Source of the DNA: Diatrype stigma
Taxonomy: Eukaryota; Ascomycota; Sordariomycetes; Xylariales; Diatrypaceae
NCBI GenBank assembly: GCA_022225965.2
Contig: JAKJXP020000149.1
Span: 1-64,000 of the forward strand
Length of the DNA stretch: 64,000 nt
Direction of reading: 5' to 3'
Numbering within the stretch: the first letter of the stretch is position 1; each line of letters starts with the position of its first letter. Of the stretch, positions 12,832 to 22,524 are shown piece by piece. Under the pieces are notes generated by a model. That model ran no database searches and was not told the DNA's origin. It saw nothing but the letters and a program-made list of their open reading frames with translations. The position numbers and the translations under genes were made by a program.

Positions 12832-14437
12832 TTAACGGCATTTATTTATTAATAAATTCGGATCGGACGGTTTTTTATTTATTTACGGATTTTTCGAAAT
12901 CCGTATTCGAAAGCTTTTAATATTATAAAAATTCGGCTTAAGGAAATTAATATACGAACTTATTTATTTCTGCCATTTAAGCCTTTTATCGCTTATTCGG
13001 CAAAAACGAATTGTAATTTCCAATTAATATTTTCGAATTAATTATAATTTAAAAAGCCTTTTTATTATTCGGTTTAATTTAAATATACGATACGGTTATC
13101 GTATATATCGATAATATAACGGCTTAATACGGCTTATTTAGCTTTAAAATAAAGGCGACTCCTTTAATGAATGCCTTTCGCGACGTTTTCGTCCGTTCGG
13201 CGGAATTCGATATTAACTTTATAACGGTATACGTATCGTCGGCCGAAAATATATTCGTAATTACGCTTTTTTAACGGAATTAATAATCGATTATTAATTT
13301 ATGTTTTAATTAATAAATATTTATAATATTAAGTTTCCGGATAATTTCGTAATACGAATATCGCAAGTTTTTTTTAACGAAAATTACGTAAAGTTATTTT
13401 AAACCGGATTCGTTCCGAATATCCGAAAAACGTATAATACAGCAATACGTTCGTATAAATTATAATACCAACGGTACGTATTTATACCGTAACCGGTAAT
13501 AATAATTATTCTTTCGAAATAAATATTTAATTAAGCCTTTAATTAAATATAAAACCGATTCCGGAGCTTTATAATAAAGAAATACTTAACATTTATACAT
13601 TCGATATATATCGATATAAATTACGATATAACAATTTTCGAAAACGCATATATAAAACGTTTAATATAAAAAGCGAAATATTTATTTTTATACGAATCGG
13701 TACGAACCGAAAAAAAGCCCTTCATTTTTAAAGCTACGTTTTAACGATTCGTTAATTCCGAAGTAATAACGGGCGAAAATTCCGGAAATACATTCGTAAT
13801 TAATGCCGTTTTTATAACGGCATAAATAGGTTTTTTTCGTTTAGGCGAAATTATATATACCAAAGCCGACGCCGGCGATTCGGTTCGATATAAATACGAA
13901 AAGCTTTTTTCATTCTGCGTTATTCCTTTCGAACGGAAAAATTATTTTCGGTTATTTTTTCGATTTAACAAAACGAATCGAAATAAAAACGAAATAATCC
14001 TAATAATAAAAATTATAAACGATATTATATATTTTTATTTTTATATGGCCAAATAGTTATAATAAAATTCGAATTCCGAATATAATTTAAGTCGATAATT
14101 TTTATTTCGTTTACGAAACGGCGTTTTTATTTATAAATGCGCTTTTGCCGTATTCCGGATCCGCTTAATGCGAATCGGAATTTTCTTTAATACGTATTCG
14201 AATTATAACTTTCGCCAAAAAGCCGTATAATACGTTTTCGATTTCGATATAAACGAAAAAAATATTAAGTTATTAAATAAATAATTTTTCGATATCGTAT
14301 ATCGATATTATAAAACGTTTTTAATAAGCTTTTTATATTTATAACGTTATTTCGTATACGAATAATCGAAAACGAATTAATAATCTTTTTTTTATATCCG
14401 AAAAAAAAAATAATAAATAAAATAAATTAAATTGCTT

Positions 14438-15217
14438 TAAGCCGGCCGTAAAAATAGCTTTCGGTTATTTTTATAAATATTATAATATCCTTACGTAAAA
14501 AATCCGCATAAGCCGTTATAAGCCGTTTTTATAATACCTTTATTCGAAAGCATTATTTAAATAATTAAAAGCGGCTTTTACGAATATAATAATAACTTTA
14601 CGAAACGTTATATAATAACGCTTTTTAAACGTTATAACGGCCGGCTTTTAAAAGGGCTTATATTATTAATATATTATTTTAATACCTTTTAATCGAATTC
14701 TTAAAATAATTTATAAATAAATTAATTTACGAATTTAAAAGGATTTTATATCGTAATTTATTATTTATAATAATAATAATTAATAATTCGATTAACTTTA
14801 TAATTACGTTATCGTTTTTTTATTTATCGTTTTTATTAATGCTTACGATTATAACGAACGGAAAAAAAATTTTAATAAGGGAAATATTAATAAGGGAATT
14901 ATTTATAGGTTTTAATTTATCCTTTATACGTATAAGGCTATTTTAAGCCGGCCGTAAAAATAGCTTTCGGTTATTTTTACGAGCGCTATAATATCCTTAC
15001 GTAAAGGATTCGCGTAAGCCGTTATAAGCCGCTTTTATAATACCTTTACTTAAAGGTACCGTTTAAATAGCTAAAAGCGGCTTTTATAAGCGCAACAACA
15101 GCCTTACGAAGCGCTATGCAATAGCGTTTTTCGAGCGCTACAGCGGCCGGCCCTTAAAGGGGCTTATACCACCAATACATTATTTCAATACCCTCTGATC
15201 GAATTCCTGAAGTGATT
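14438..15217 (+). repeat. R2 tandem direct repeats (14438-14712 and 14942-15217) with R1 between
   Basis: About 275 bp beginning gccggccgtaaaaatagctt is present twice, 504 bp apart, in direct orientation. The inner copy is heavily AT-shifted; the outer copy next to single-copy DNA keeps far more G and C. In the aligned 37-base block beginning acctttattcg / acctttacttaa every difference is a transition. The first R2 is followed directly by an R1 copy, so 14713-15217 looks like a short, internally deleted repeat unit joined to the end of a longer one. Confidence 0.65.
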
Positions 15218-15240
15218 TATAGATCGTTATGGAGGATTAT

Positions 15241-15710
15241 TACGTAGGATATCTTCGATGCGACTATCCTGGAATCAATACTTGTCTCCCAATACCGAAC
15301 AGAGACCACTAAGCTTCTCAATAGGTGACTGGACTATTTCCAACGACAACATCATGGAATCAAGGAATATCCCGAAGGAACTATCAGCCTGACACATGCA
15401 GCTGTATTGGCATACTGGTGCGATAGCAGACTTAGCATGGCTGCCTGGAAAACCCCAGGTAGGCAAGACCTGCTCATGCCATTTCGCAAACCTGGAAATC
15501 GTGCTGCTGAGATATGAGTTGCTACGCACCTCATAAGAGAACTTCTAATCATGGCCGTCCACCAACCAATACAATCAAGCCGTAAACCAAAATGTTGGTT
15601 GGTAGAGATAGCCTCACTGCTGCATGAAGATCGACTTGCATCTCGGTCCAAATCCGTGACAGCAAGGCTGTGCCGATCACTTCTATATTGCTGTGAGTTT
15701 AGTAAGTCCA
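15241..15710 (+). pseudogene. Decayed protein-coding fragment next to the AT-rich island
   Basis: Plus-strand translation gives protein-like stretches interrupted by stops and a frame change. One frame from 15230 gives M-E-D-Y-Y-V-G-Y-L-R and runs to a stop at about 15310. Another from about 15376 reads E-G-T-I-S-L-T-H-A-A-V-L-A-Y-W and continues past a stop near 15500 to C-R-S-L-L-Y-C-C-E-F near 15700. Composition is normal for the genome, unlike the adjacent repeat. I do not recognise the family. It could be a host gene truncated by the repeat or a fragment carried by it. Confidence 0.3.
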
Positions 15711-18708
15711 GTCAGTACTGAGTGTCGATTCCAGGGCACCCCGCACCGTCGTCACACGGCGCAAGCAAAAACTCATGGGCCATTTTCAAAACCACGTCAC
15801 TCAGCTTCTACACCCCCCATTCGCTAGATGGCCAAGTACGTGCATATCCACGCTTCAAGGTATTTCGTCATTAGAAGCCATGTTTTTGTTATTCCCATGA
15901 TGGCCATTGCTCCCTCCTCCTTGCGCCCTCTCCCTGGGATCCTGACAGCGCACTTGATAACCAGTCGTATCTAGAGGGGAGAAAACTACGCGTAAGAACC
16001 GCCCATTGACACAAGAAGCATCGGGAAGACGTGCATATTGCGGTCGGTATCTTTACCGGTGGGAGTGCCGAAGCGGAAGTTCCCGCTTGCTTTATCTTCA
16101 CACTAGAAGAGTCGTGCAACCCCGTTACCGCCGCCGCCGCACCGTGCCGTGCCGTCGGCCGGTGAACGATAAGGACAAGCCAACGCACCCCTTGTATGCG
16201 GCAGCACAAGGTGAGTAAGTACGTCGCCACTCGGGCACGGCTGGTCTCACACAACGGTGTCGGGTATCTCACATCTTGATAGGGTGGCGAGATTGGGCAG
16301 CTACCGGATCTCGAGCCATCCCGTAGCGCGGCTGCTCGTATGCTGCTCAACGTCTCACACACCTGCGCGCCATCGAAGATTATATATGTAGGAGTAGATG
16401 AGGTTAATTTCCGGGCGTCCTGACAGGACGGTCAGCACGTTGATCGCAAGGAGGGAGTAATAATAGTAGCGATCGTATTATCCTGTTGCGCCCGCTATAC
16501 GCGCTGGACCGCTGGCATGCGCTTCTCCCCTCTGGTGGCGTATTCTACTCGACTCTGATACGCAGAAGAGAACCGTGAGCGTGAGGTGGTGCCTCGATCA
16601 TTGACGCGCTGCCGAATCAGAGTTTTCTATCATCTGTCGTCCGAACCTGAGTCGATCCGACGATCTCGGGATCCCTGGGTATTCCCTTCCTGCTGGTAAT
16701 GACAGAAGATCAACGGCAGTTCTTTCTCCGGATGCCAACGCCAACTCACTCGATCTCACCCCCTACCATGCAGGCGGCGGCCCTGTGCTGCCCTGTTTGA
16801 CCGCGATCCAGGGTCTATGGATTTGCCCTTGTCAGCCTCAAAACGGACGCCGGACTGCGGCCCATCACGGTGGGAGATCCACAGCGGCAAAAAATGGGTT
16901 TCCCGAAAGCCGCCAAGATTGGCGGCTTTTCCACTAAGTTCATGCAGCAGGGGGGGGATGGGGGGGGGGGGGGATCCATGCACTGATGGCAGCCCGGGGC
17001 GTCAAGGGCGTCAAGGCGTCACAGAGGGGCAGGCAGGGGAGCTGGGGGGGGAGGCAGGTAGGGGTAGTAGAGAATCCCTGCTGCGCCCGTGTTGCCCCGT
17101 GCGTACTGCCTGGGCTGGCTGGGCTGCTGGGCTGGTTGGCAGTGGCTGCCCGTGTTTCTTTTCGGCTATTTCCTGATTTCGGCTCGTGGGGTCGCTGGGG
17201 GGTCTGCAGTCCCTATCATGTGGGCACCTGTCTCCCAACGTCATCAGGTGGTCCCCTATTCCCAGAGACTGGCGGACCTTTGCAGCTTGACGTGCCTGTC
17301 AGCCCACGTCAACCCCACCATTGCCCAATTGCCTACTCCGTACACGAGCAGACAAGATAGACTACATAGACTACAACGTGCGAGTGAGCCGGAGCATGCG
17401 GGCAGGGATGACATAAGGGCGCTATGACGATCTCCTGCTGCGCGCACACACATACTCACACACATACTCACGCACATACTCACGCACATACTCGATATTC
17501 CAAGACACTACTTGCCAGCCTGCCAGCCTGCCAGCCTGCCTACCAAGCTTACGTATGTAGTACGGGCAGTAGGGTAGTAGGAGCCTATAGCAAAGGCCAT
17601 CTCTCTGCAGTCCCTCTGCAGTCTTGTCGTGCTACCCAGATTCGGACATGCAGGGCACTCAGATTGGTGTTGTGGCAATGGTCTCAGCACCCGAGTGATC
17701 ACGATCCGGCTGCAGCCTGCACAATAACAAATAGTGAAGAACTCTGTATGATGAGAGCAGTCACTCGGATATTTAATCAAGTGCTCTTCCCAACATCACG
17801 GGCTCCCTCTTTCTCTCTCTCTCTTTCGTATTAAGAAAGAGCTCAGGAAGTAATCGGCTAATTCCATCCATCTCCATCCGCCCGCAACGTTGTTCTGGGA
17901 GCTCTGTCTATTAAACTTAAACTTAAACTTATACTTATCCTCATACTAGTGGCCTGTCGAGTTTAAACTATTCTTTAAACTTCTACATCCTTGATATTAT
18001 ATCCTTTTAATACATTTCGCGACTCCAGTTCCAAGTTCTAGAAAGTGCGGGTGCACCGAGCCATCGGGGGCCTTAAAGGATTTAATAGGACCGCTCACTA
18101 TTCGTACTCACTACTGCAACTGCCAGACCCTTGCACCTTGCACCTTGCATCTTGCATCCATTCATCCATTCATCCATTCATCCATCGCATTCCCCGCGCC
18201 GCGCCATCCACCAAATCACCAAGCCACCACCAAGCCACCTACCTAACCCACCTCGGTCGACCCCGATCGAGAATCTCGCCGGCTTCCAGACCTACCGCAG
18301 ACCGCTGCCCAACTGCGGATATCCGTGACGTAAGGTGGGACTAGTGGAACCATCCATCTCGAGGTCTAGGCATCGTATTCTGGACGCAGAAGCCGGTTTC
18401 TATATCTACCATCTACCATGTTCTTCTACACTTCGACAGGTTAGTTCTTCAATCAATCACACTCGCAACTCGCAACTCGCAACTCGCAATATCGACCAGC
18501 TCGAGTGACTACAAGAGAGCCGATCTTGTCGGAGTCGACTTGTTGATCTACAAATCCAATCTCAATCCCAATCTCAATCTCAATCTCAATCTGAATCTCC
18601 TTTATTTGTGTATCATCTGTGGCTTGGCGACAATCCCCGGAGCTACATACAGAGCTACATACATACACTACTCTACTCTACGCAAGGACAAAACCTCCAT
18701 CTGACATC
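15711..18708. other. Gene-free interval with simple repeats and a short palindrome
   Basis: No convincing gene is visible. The open frames at 15.9-17.4 kb overlap on both strands and have no domain-like content; they follow GC-rich, G-tract sequence (16950-16975). Other contents are a perfect 11-bp-arm hairpin at 16906-16929, a (CACATACTCA)-type microsatellite at about 17440-17495, a CCAGCCTG repeat at 17512-17540, a CATT repeat at 18155-18185 and a CAATCT repeat at 18555-18598. The last few hundred bases are probably the promoter and leader of the gene at 18709. Confidence 0.5.
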
Positions 18709-19425
18709 ATGTACCTCGCTACAGCACCCCGCGAGAAGCGGTACCACTCCAAGTACAAGAAGGTGCTGTATCTGGAACCGCCCACCAACGGCAGCAAGAC
18801 CGTCCGCACGCGCCGCACCACCATCGTGCCGCCCCCAGTCTCGCCGCGGGAACCGGAACCGGAACCGCCGGTCGAGGTGATGCCCGAGCCCCTGCCCGTG
18901 CCCAGCGTGCCCGCCCCGGCGCCCGAGCCACCCGTCATGGTCATGCCCCCGCCCCCGCCCCCGCCTCCGCAGTACTACCACCAACCGCTGCCGCCGTACC
19001 CCGTCAGCGAGGCCGACGACGACGACGACGGGTCCATCGACGTGATCGCCGTGGACGTCGACCCGCCGGCCGCCCGGTCGCGGTCGTCCAAGTCGTCGCA
19101 CTCGTCGGCGCCGAGCTCGGCGGGCTCGTCCCGCTCGTCGCGGTCGTCCCGCAGCTCGCGCACGAGCCGCAGCTCCAACACCACCCGCCACGGCCACGGC
19201 CACGGCCACAGCTGCGAGCGCGAGGTGTACGTCGAGCGCGAGCGCATCGTCCCCGTCCGCATGCCGTACCCCGTGCCCGTGCCCGACGAGAAGCCCGACT
19301 ACGACACCTTCCGCTACGTGGAGGCGCCCCGCCGCTTCGAGCCCCGCCGCCGCGGCAGCGGCGACTCGGACGAGAGGCAGATCATCATCGAAGACCATCG
19401 GCAGCGCCGCTACATCCGGGACTAA
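18709..19425 (+). CDS. Proline/serine-rich low-complexity protein, function unknown
   Basis: A single uninterrupted frame of 238 residues. I chose the ATG at 18709 (M-Y-L-A-T-A-P-R-E-K-R) rather than the upstream in-frame one at 18619, because the strong codon bias and the basic start begin there and the upstream part looks like untranslated leader. Residues 1-45 are basic (K/R/Y-rich). About 45-105 is Pro/Glu/Val-rich with a run of eight prolines, then comes a short Asp run. About 120-165 is Arg-Ser-rich (RSSRSSRSSR-type), followed by HGHGHGH. The C-terminus is charged and again Arg-rich. No signal peptide or membrane segment is seen. The composition suggests an intrinsically disordered protein; RS dipeptides hint at RNA or nuclear association, but that is inference. 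The minus-strand frame over the same bases is a GC-rich shadow. Confidence 0.65.
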   Translation: MYLATAPREKRYHSKYKKVLYLEPPTNGSKTVRTRRTTIVPPPVSPREPEPEPPVEVMPEPLPVPSVPAPAPEPPVMVMPPPPPPPPQYYHQPLPPYPVSEADDDDDGSIDVIAVDVDPPAARSRSSKSSHSSAPSSAGSSRSSRSSRSSRTSRSSNTTRHGHGHGHSCEREVYVERERIVPVRMPYPVPVPDEKPDYDTFRYVEAPRRFEPRRRGSGDSDERQIIIEDHRQRRYIRD

Positions 19426-21403
19426 GATTGATATTCTCATTCAACTATTTAATACATTTTTACACACATATACAATTTTATTACACACATACACACATAC
19501 ACACACGCGCGTCTGATCGTGCTTGTATTTCGGCGAAACAGGGGGACATTGAGGGGGAGTTTCGGGTATGGACTTTAATGAGACACTTGTATCACGATGA
19601 CAAAGACTGTATTCCTGGCTCGCAGCTTGGCGACCACACACATATTGAGCGGGGGTAATCAGCATGTTTACTCTTCGATCACTGTTTTGAATACCTATTG
19701 TTACCTAATTATCGAGAGAGGGGAGTTATGGCGAGGGAATACATGCTTGTCCGATAGGCGACGTCTGGGGGCTTCTTCTCATACATCGGTGTGGGCGTTT
19801 ATCATTATGGCTTACGACTTTGATGTACATTTACCACAAATCAAATCTAAATAATATCATTTGATGATTATCAGAAACACATAATACCAGTGATCTTGTG
19901 ATCATAAAACGCCTTCCAGTATAGTATCTTCGTTCCTACTACACATCAGCGTACCGCAGCGTAGTCATGGCCTGGCCGGCGTAATCGTGACAATGCTCTG
20001 CTTCGATAAGATGGATCCACGCAATCCTATGGTGGGCAATGGAGTCATCACCAATCAGATACTCAGCTTCCAGCCCCATATCCGGGAGGGTGACGTCGGT
20101 GCCAGAGTGGAGGTCACCATCAAAGAATTCACAAATCGGACAAAGTCTTGAGAGTAGACCGAGAAAAAGAAAGAAGACAGGAGAAAATACGTCAACAGTG
20201 CATGTCTCTCGTATGACGATGAACGAAACGGAATGCCGCGTCTCCCGCCGGAAAAGAATAACTAACATAATTACGACCGACGTCAACATCAAGGGGTAAG
20301 CTGGTGATTAACCAATGATGAGGATATCATCGTCATATGAGGAAACCTAGATGCCAGCCGAGACTCTGTCTTAGCCGACAACCAGGTCCCCTGCCGACGC
20401 CGCCGCCAACGGCTGAATATAAGTAGCTAGCTAGGTAGGTAGGTAGGGTAAGTTATGCAAGTCCACCTGCTCCGGAGTCCCGTACTGGATGAACGACAAG
20501 ACATGACATGCGACCATGCCAACCGATGCCCGCGACAGCAAAGCTAAATAAAACACCCTTTTCTTAACTACGGCTAGTCTGGGTATTGGTTGGTCGAAGA
20601 GAAATAATGCTCCGCCTCGGTTGTCTTGCTTGGTGTTTATTTGCTGCTGGCTTTGCCTGCCTGCTTCCGGCATCCCTAAGGCGTCTGTCTGATCGGCGCT
20701 GTGATCGACGCCTATACATGAAGAAAGCAGTCAGTCAGAATCCGTCGATCGATCGAATATGGATCCCCCCTCCACCCCATAGCTACCATCCATTTTGCAA
20801 TCTTCCAGGGCTTGCCCGCCAGATCAGTCCACCTGCGTCGCGGCGCGTAATTATATAACATCTACATGATATACATGCAGCTCGTAATGCATGCAAGCAG
20901 CTATGTAATGCAACAGGAAAAGCAGGCAGGTATGTAATCAGGCAGAAGCCAGCCAAGGAGACAGGCAGGCAGGCAGGCAGGCAGATATGTAATACGCGCA
21001 TATGTGTATGTGTATGTGTATCAGTTATGTGTATCAGCATATGTATAAGTGTGTGTTTGCGTAATGCGCATTGCGGGAATCAGATTGCAGACACTAGACT
21101 AAGTACCTATGCACTATGTGTTACATTGTGCCTTATTCCTCACTCGTTCGTCATCCCCTCCTCCGGAAGCAGGCAGCAGCATAGTCAGGAACTGCAACAT
21201 CAGAAACAGGAGAAACAGCAGCGGCGACGGCGATGGGGATGTAACATGTTATGGGACGGGTAAGGCGGCGGCCGGGACCGTATCCGCCGCACGCTCATTT
21301 GCCGGCCCTTTTCCTTTCGTTTTCTCGTTGTGCTCTCTCGCTGTCACTAATTCTGTCGTCTCCCGTTTCACGGCGTGCCGTTCCACTCGCCCATACATCC
21401 CGT
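19426..21403. other. Interval without a supported gene
   Basis: This contains a (CACATA) microsatellite at 19483-19506, TAGG/TAGC repeats at 20424-20448 and CAGG repeats at 20960-20982. A minus-strand frame of 117 codons (19939-20292) is the best coding candidate; its second half (C-P-I-C-E-F-F-D-G onward) reads like protein, but there is no recognisable domain and no clear exon partner, so I leave it uncalled. Bases just left of 21404 are presumably the 3' region of the BTB-like gene. Confidence 0.4.
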
Positions 21404-22524
21404 TTAGGCCTCGTCCATCAGCCAGGTGTTGGTGTTCACCTGCACACCGAGAGCGCCCGCCCAGTACTGGCCCTCTCGGGAGCCCCGGGCCCAGGTCCAG
21501 AAGGTGGGCGACTGGAGCAGCTTGGACACCATGGCCTCGCCGCAGTCCCACAGCTCACTCCACAGCTTCGGGTGCCAGCCGTGCTTGTGGGCCAGCTGGA
21601 CCCCGCGCACGAACGAGTCCATGTCAGCGTTCTGCGCGGCGCGCTCTGCGGTCGTGACCTGGTCGTCGGGCTTCTCCACTGTTATGAGGGGGTCTCGAAT
21701 TAGGCAATCTGTTCTCCCCAGCCCGCGGTTCGGGTCCTTCTTTTGTGCTTCGTTGATCGGGTGTTCGGCAGGAGGGAAGGGGACAGCTTGGGAGAGACAG
21801 GAACGAGTTGCGAATCATGGTTCAGACATGGTGGGAGGGACGGGACGAGATGGGAAGGGAAGGGACATGAAGGCGAGTCATGTAAGGGCGGAAACGTACT
21901 GATGCTCTGAGCTCCGTCTTTCATGATGTCAAGCGCTACATCGCGGACTCCATCCATGCCCCAGTTCATGGCGATCAGGCACAACTTCACGCAAGTGTAG
22001 AAGGACGACTGGGTCTCGAAGGGGGTGGAGATGTAACAGGCTGGGAGTACGATTAGCAGATAGGCCTACTTGAGCTCGGACATTGGAGGGGGTGACTTCG
22101 GAGTTTGCTCCGAAAGGTCATTGGCAATGAGGCTACTTACTACCGTCATGAAGCGACTCGATCAATGACTGAAACACGGGAGCCTCGCAGTGCTCGTATG
22201 GCTCGATTGCCAGAATAGGCAGCTAGATCAAGTTGAGCAGTTAGAACGTACCAATCGAAGACGAATTCGGGAGTGTCGTATTACCTCGCCATCCTCTCGG
22301 GGTACCACAGATCCATTGTCGATGAGGCCTCGAAACACGGTAGAGTTGGCCTTCAGGACACGGCTATCACAGGGGATGAGCTTGTCATCGTACTGAAGAC
22401 GGATATCGTGGACAGAGGGGAAGTCGTCAATGTCCATCGCGCTGCTGACGTTAGAAATGCCTTCATCTCCGCCGGCCGAGGCTGCGCCTTGGGCTGTAGG
22501 AAATGCTTGAGCGACACCGTCCAT
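21404..22524 (-). CDS. BTB/POZ-like domain protein
   Basis: Four exons on the minus strand: 22524-22285, 22222-22141, 22040-21900 and 21678-21404. Introns of 62, 100 and 221 bp have GT..AG ends and preserve the frame (phases 0, 1, 1), giving 245 residues. The N-terminus is short and low-complexity. Then D-I-R-L-Q-Y-D-D-K-L-I-P-C-D-S-R-V-L-K-A-N-S-T-V-F (about residues 39-63) matches the start of a BTB domain, whose pattern is 'DV.l.v....f.vH..vL...S..F'. The usual His is replaced by Cys. The rest (residues about 80-245, W-rich near the end) is conserved-looking but without a named domain. BTB domains mediate dimerisation and often recruit substrates to Cul3 ligases; that role here is inference. 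The start could be extended by an unseen upstream exon. Confidence 0.7.

Larger units (their letters stand above)
950..15220. repeat. AT-rich, RIP-degraded repeat island
   Basis: About 14 kb of very AT-rich DNA with stops in every frame. CpG dinucleotides are still common (tcg, acg, cga everywhere) while CpA/TpG are scarce and TpA is abundant. That is the pattern left by repeat-induced point mutation, which converts CpA to TpA in duplicated DNA of Pezizomycotina. Duplicated segments inside the block differ almost only by transitions. The island holds a Ty3/gypsy element at about 3335-12831, so 950-3334 and 12832-15220 appear to be two halves of an older repeat split by that insertion. No host gene is recognisable inside. 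Confidence 0.85.

Noticed and set aside
15889..17489. Several overlapping 70-157-codon frames on both strands
   Set aside because: No domain-like content and no consistent exon chain; they follow GC-rich and microsatellite sequence.
18673..19440. 255-codon minus-strand frame
   Set aside because: Antisense shadow of the Pro/Ser-rich gene, made of Ala/Gly/Arg repeats.
19939..20292. 117-codon minus-strand frame
   Set aside because: The second half looks somewhat protein-like, but no motif, partner exon or promoter supports it.
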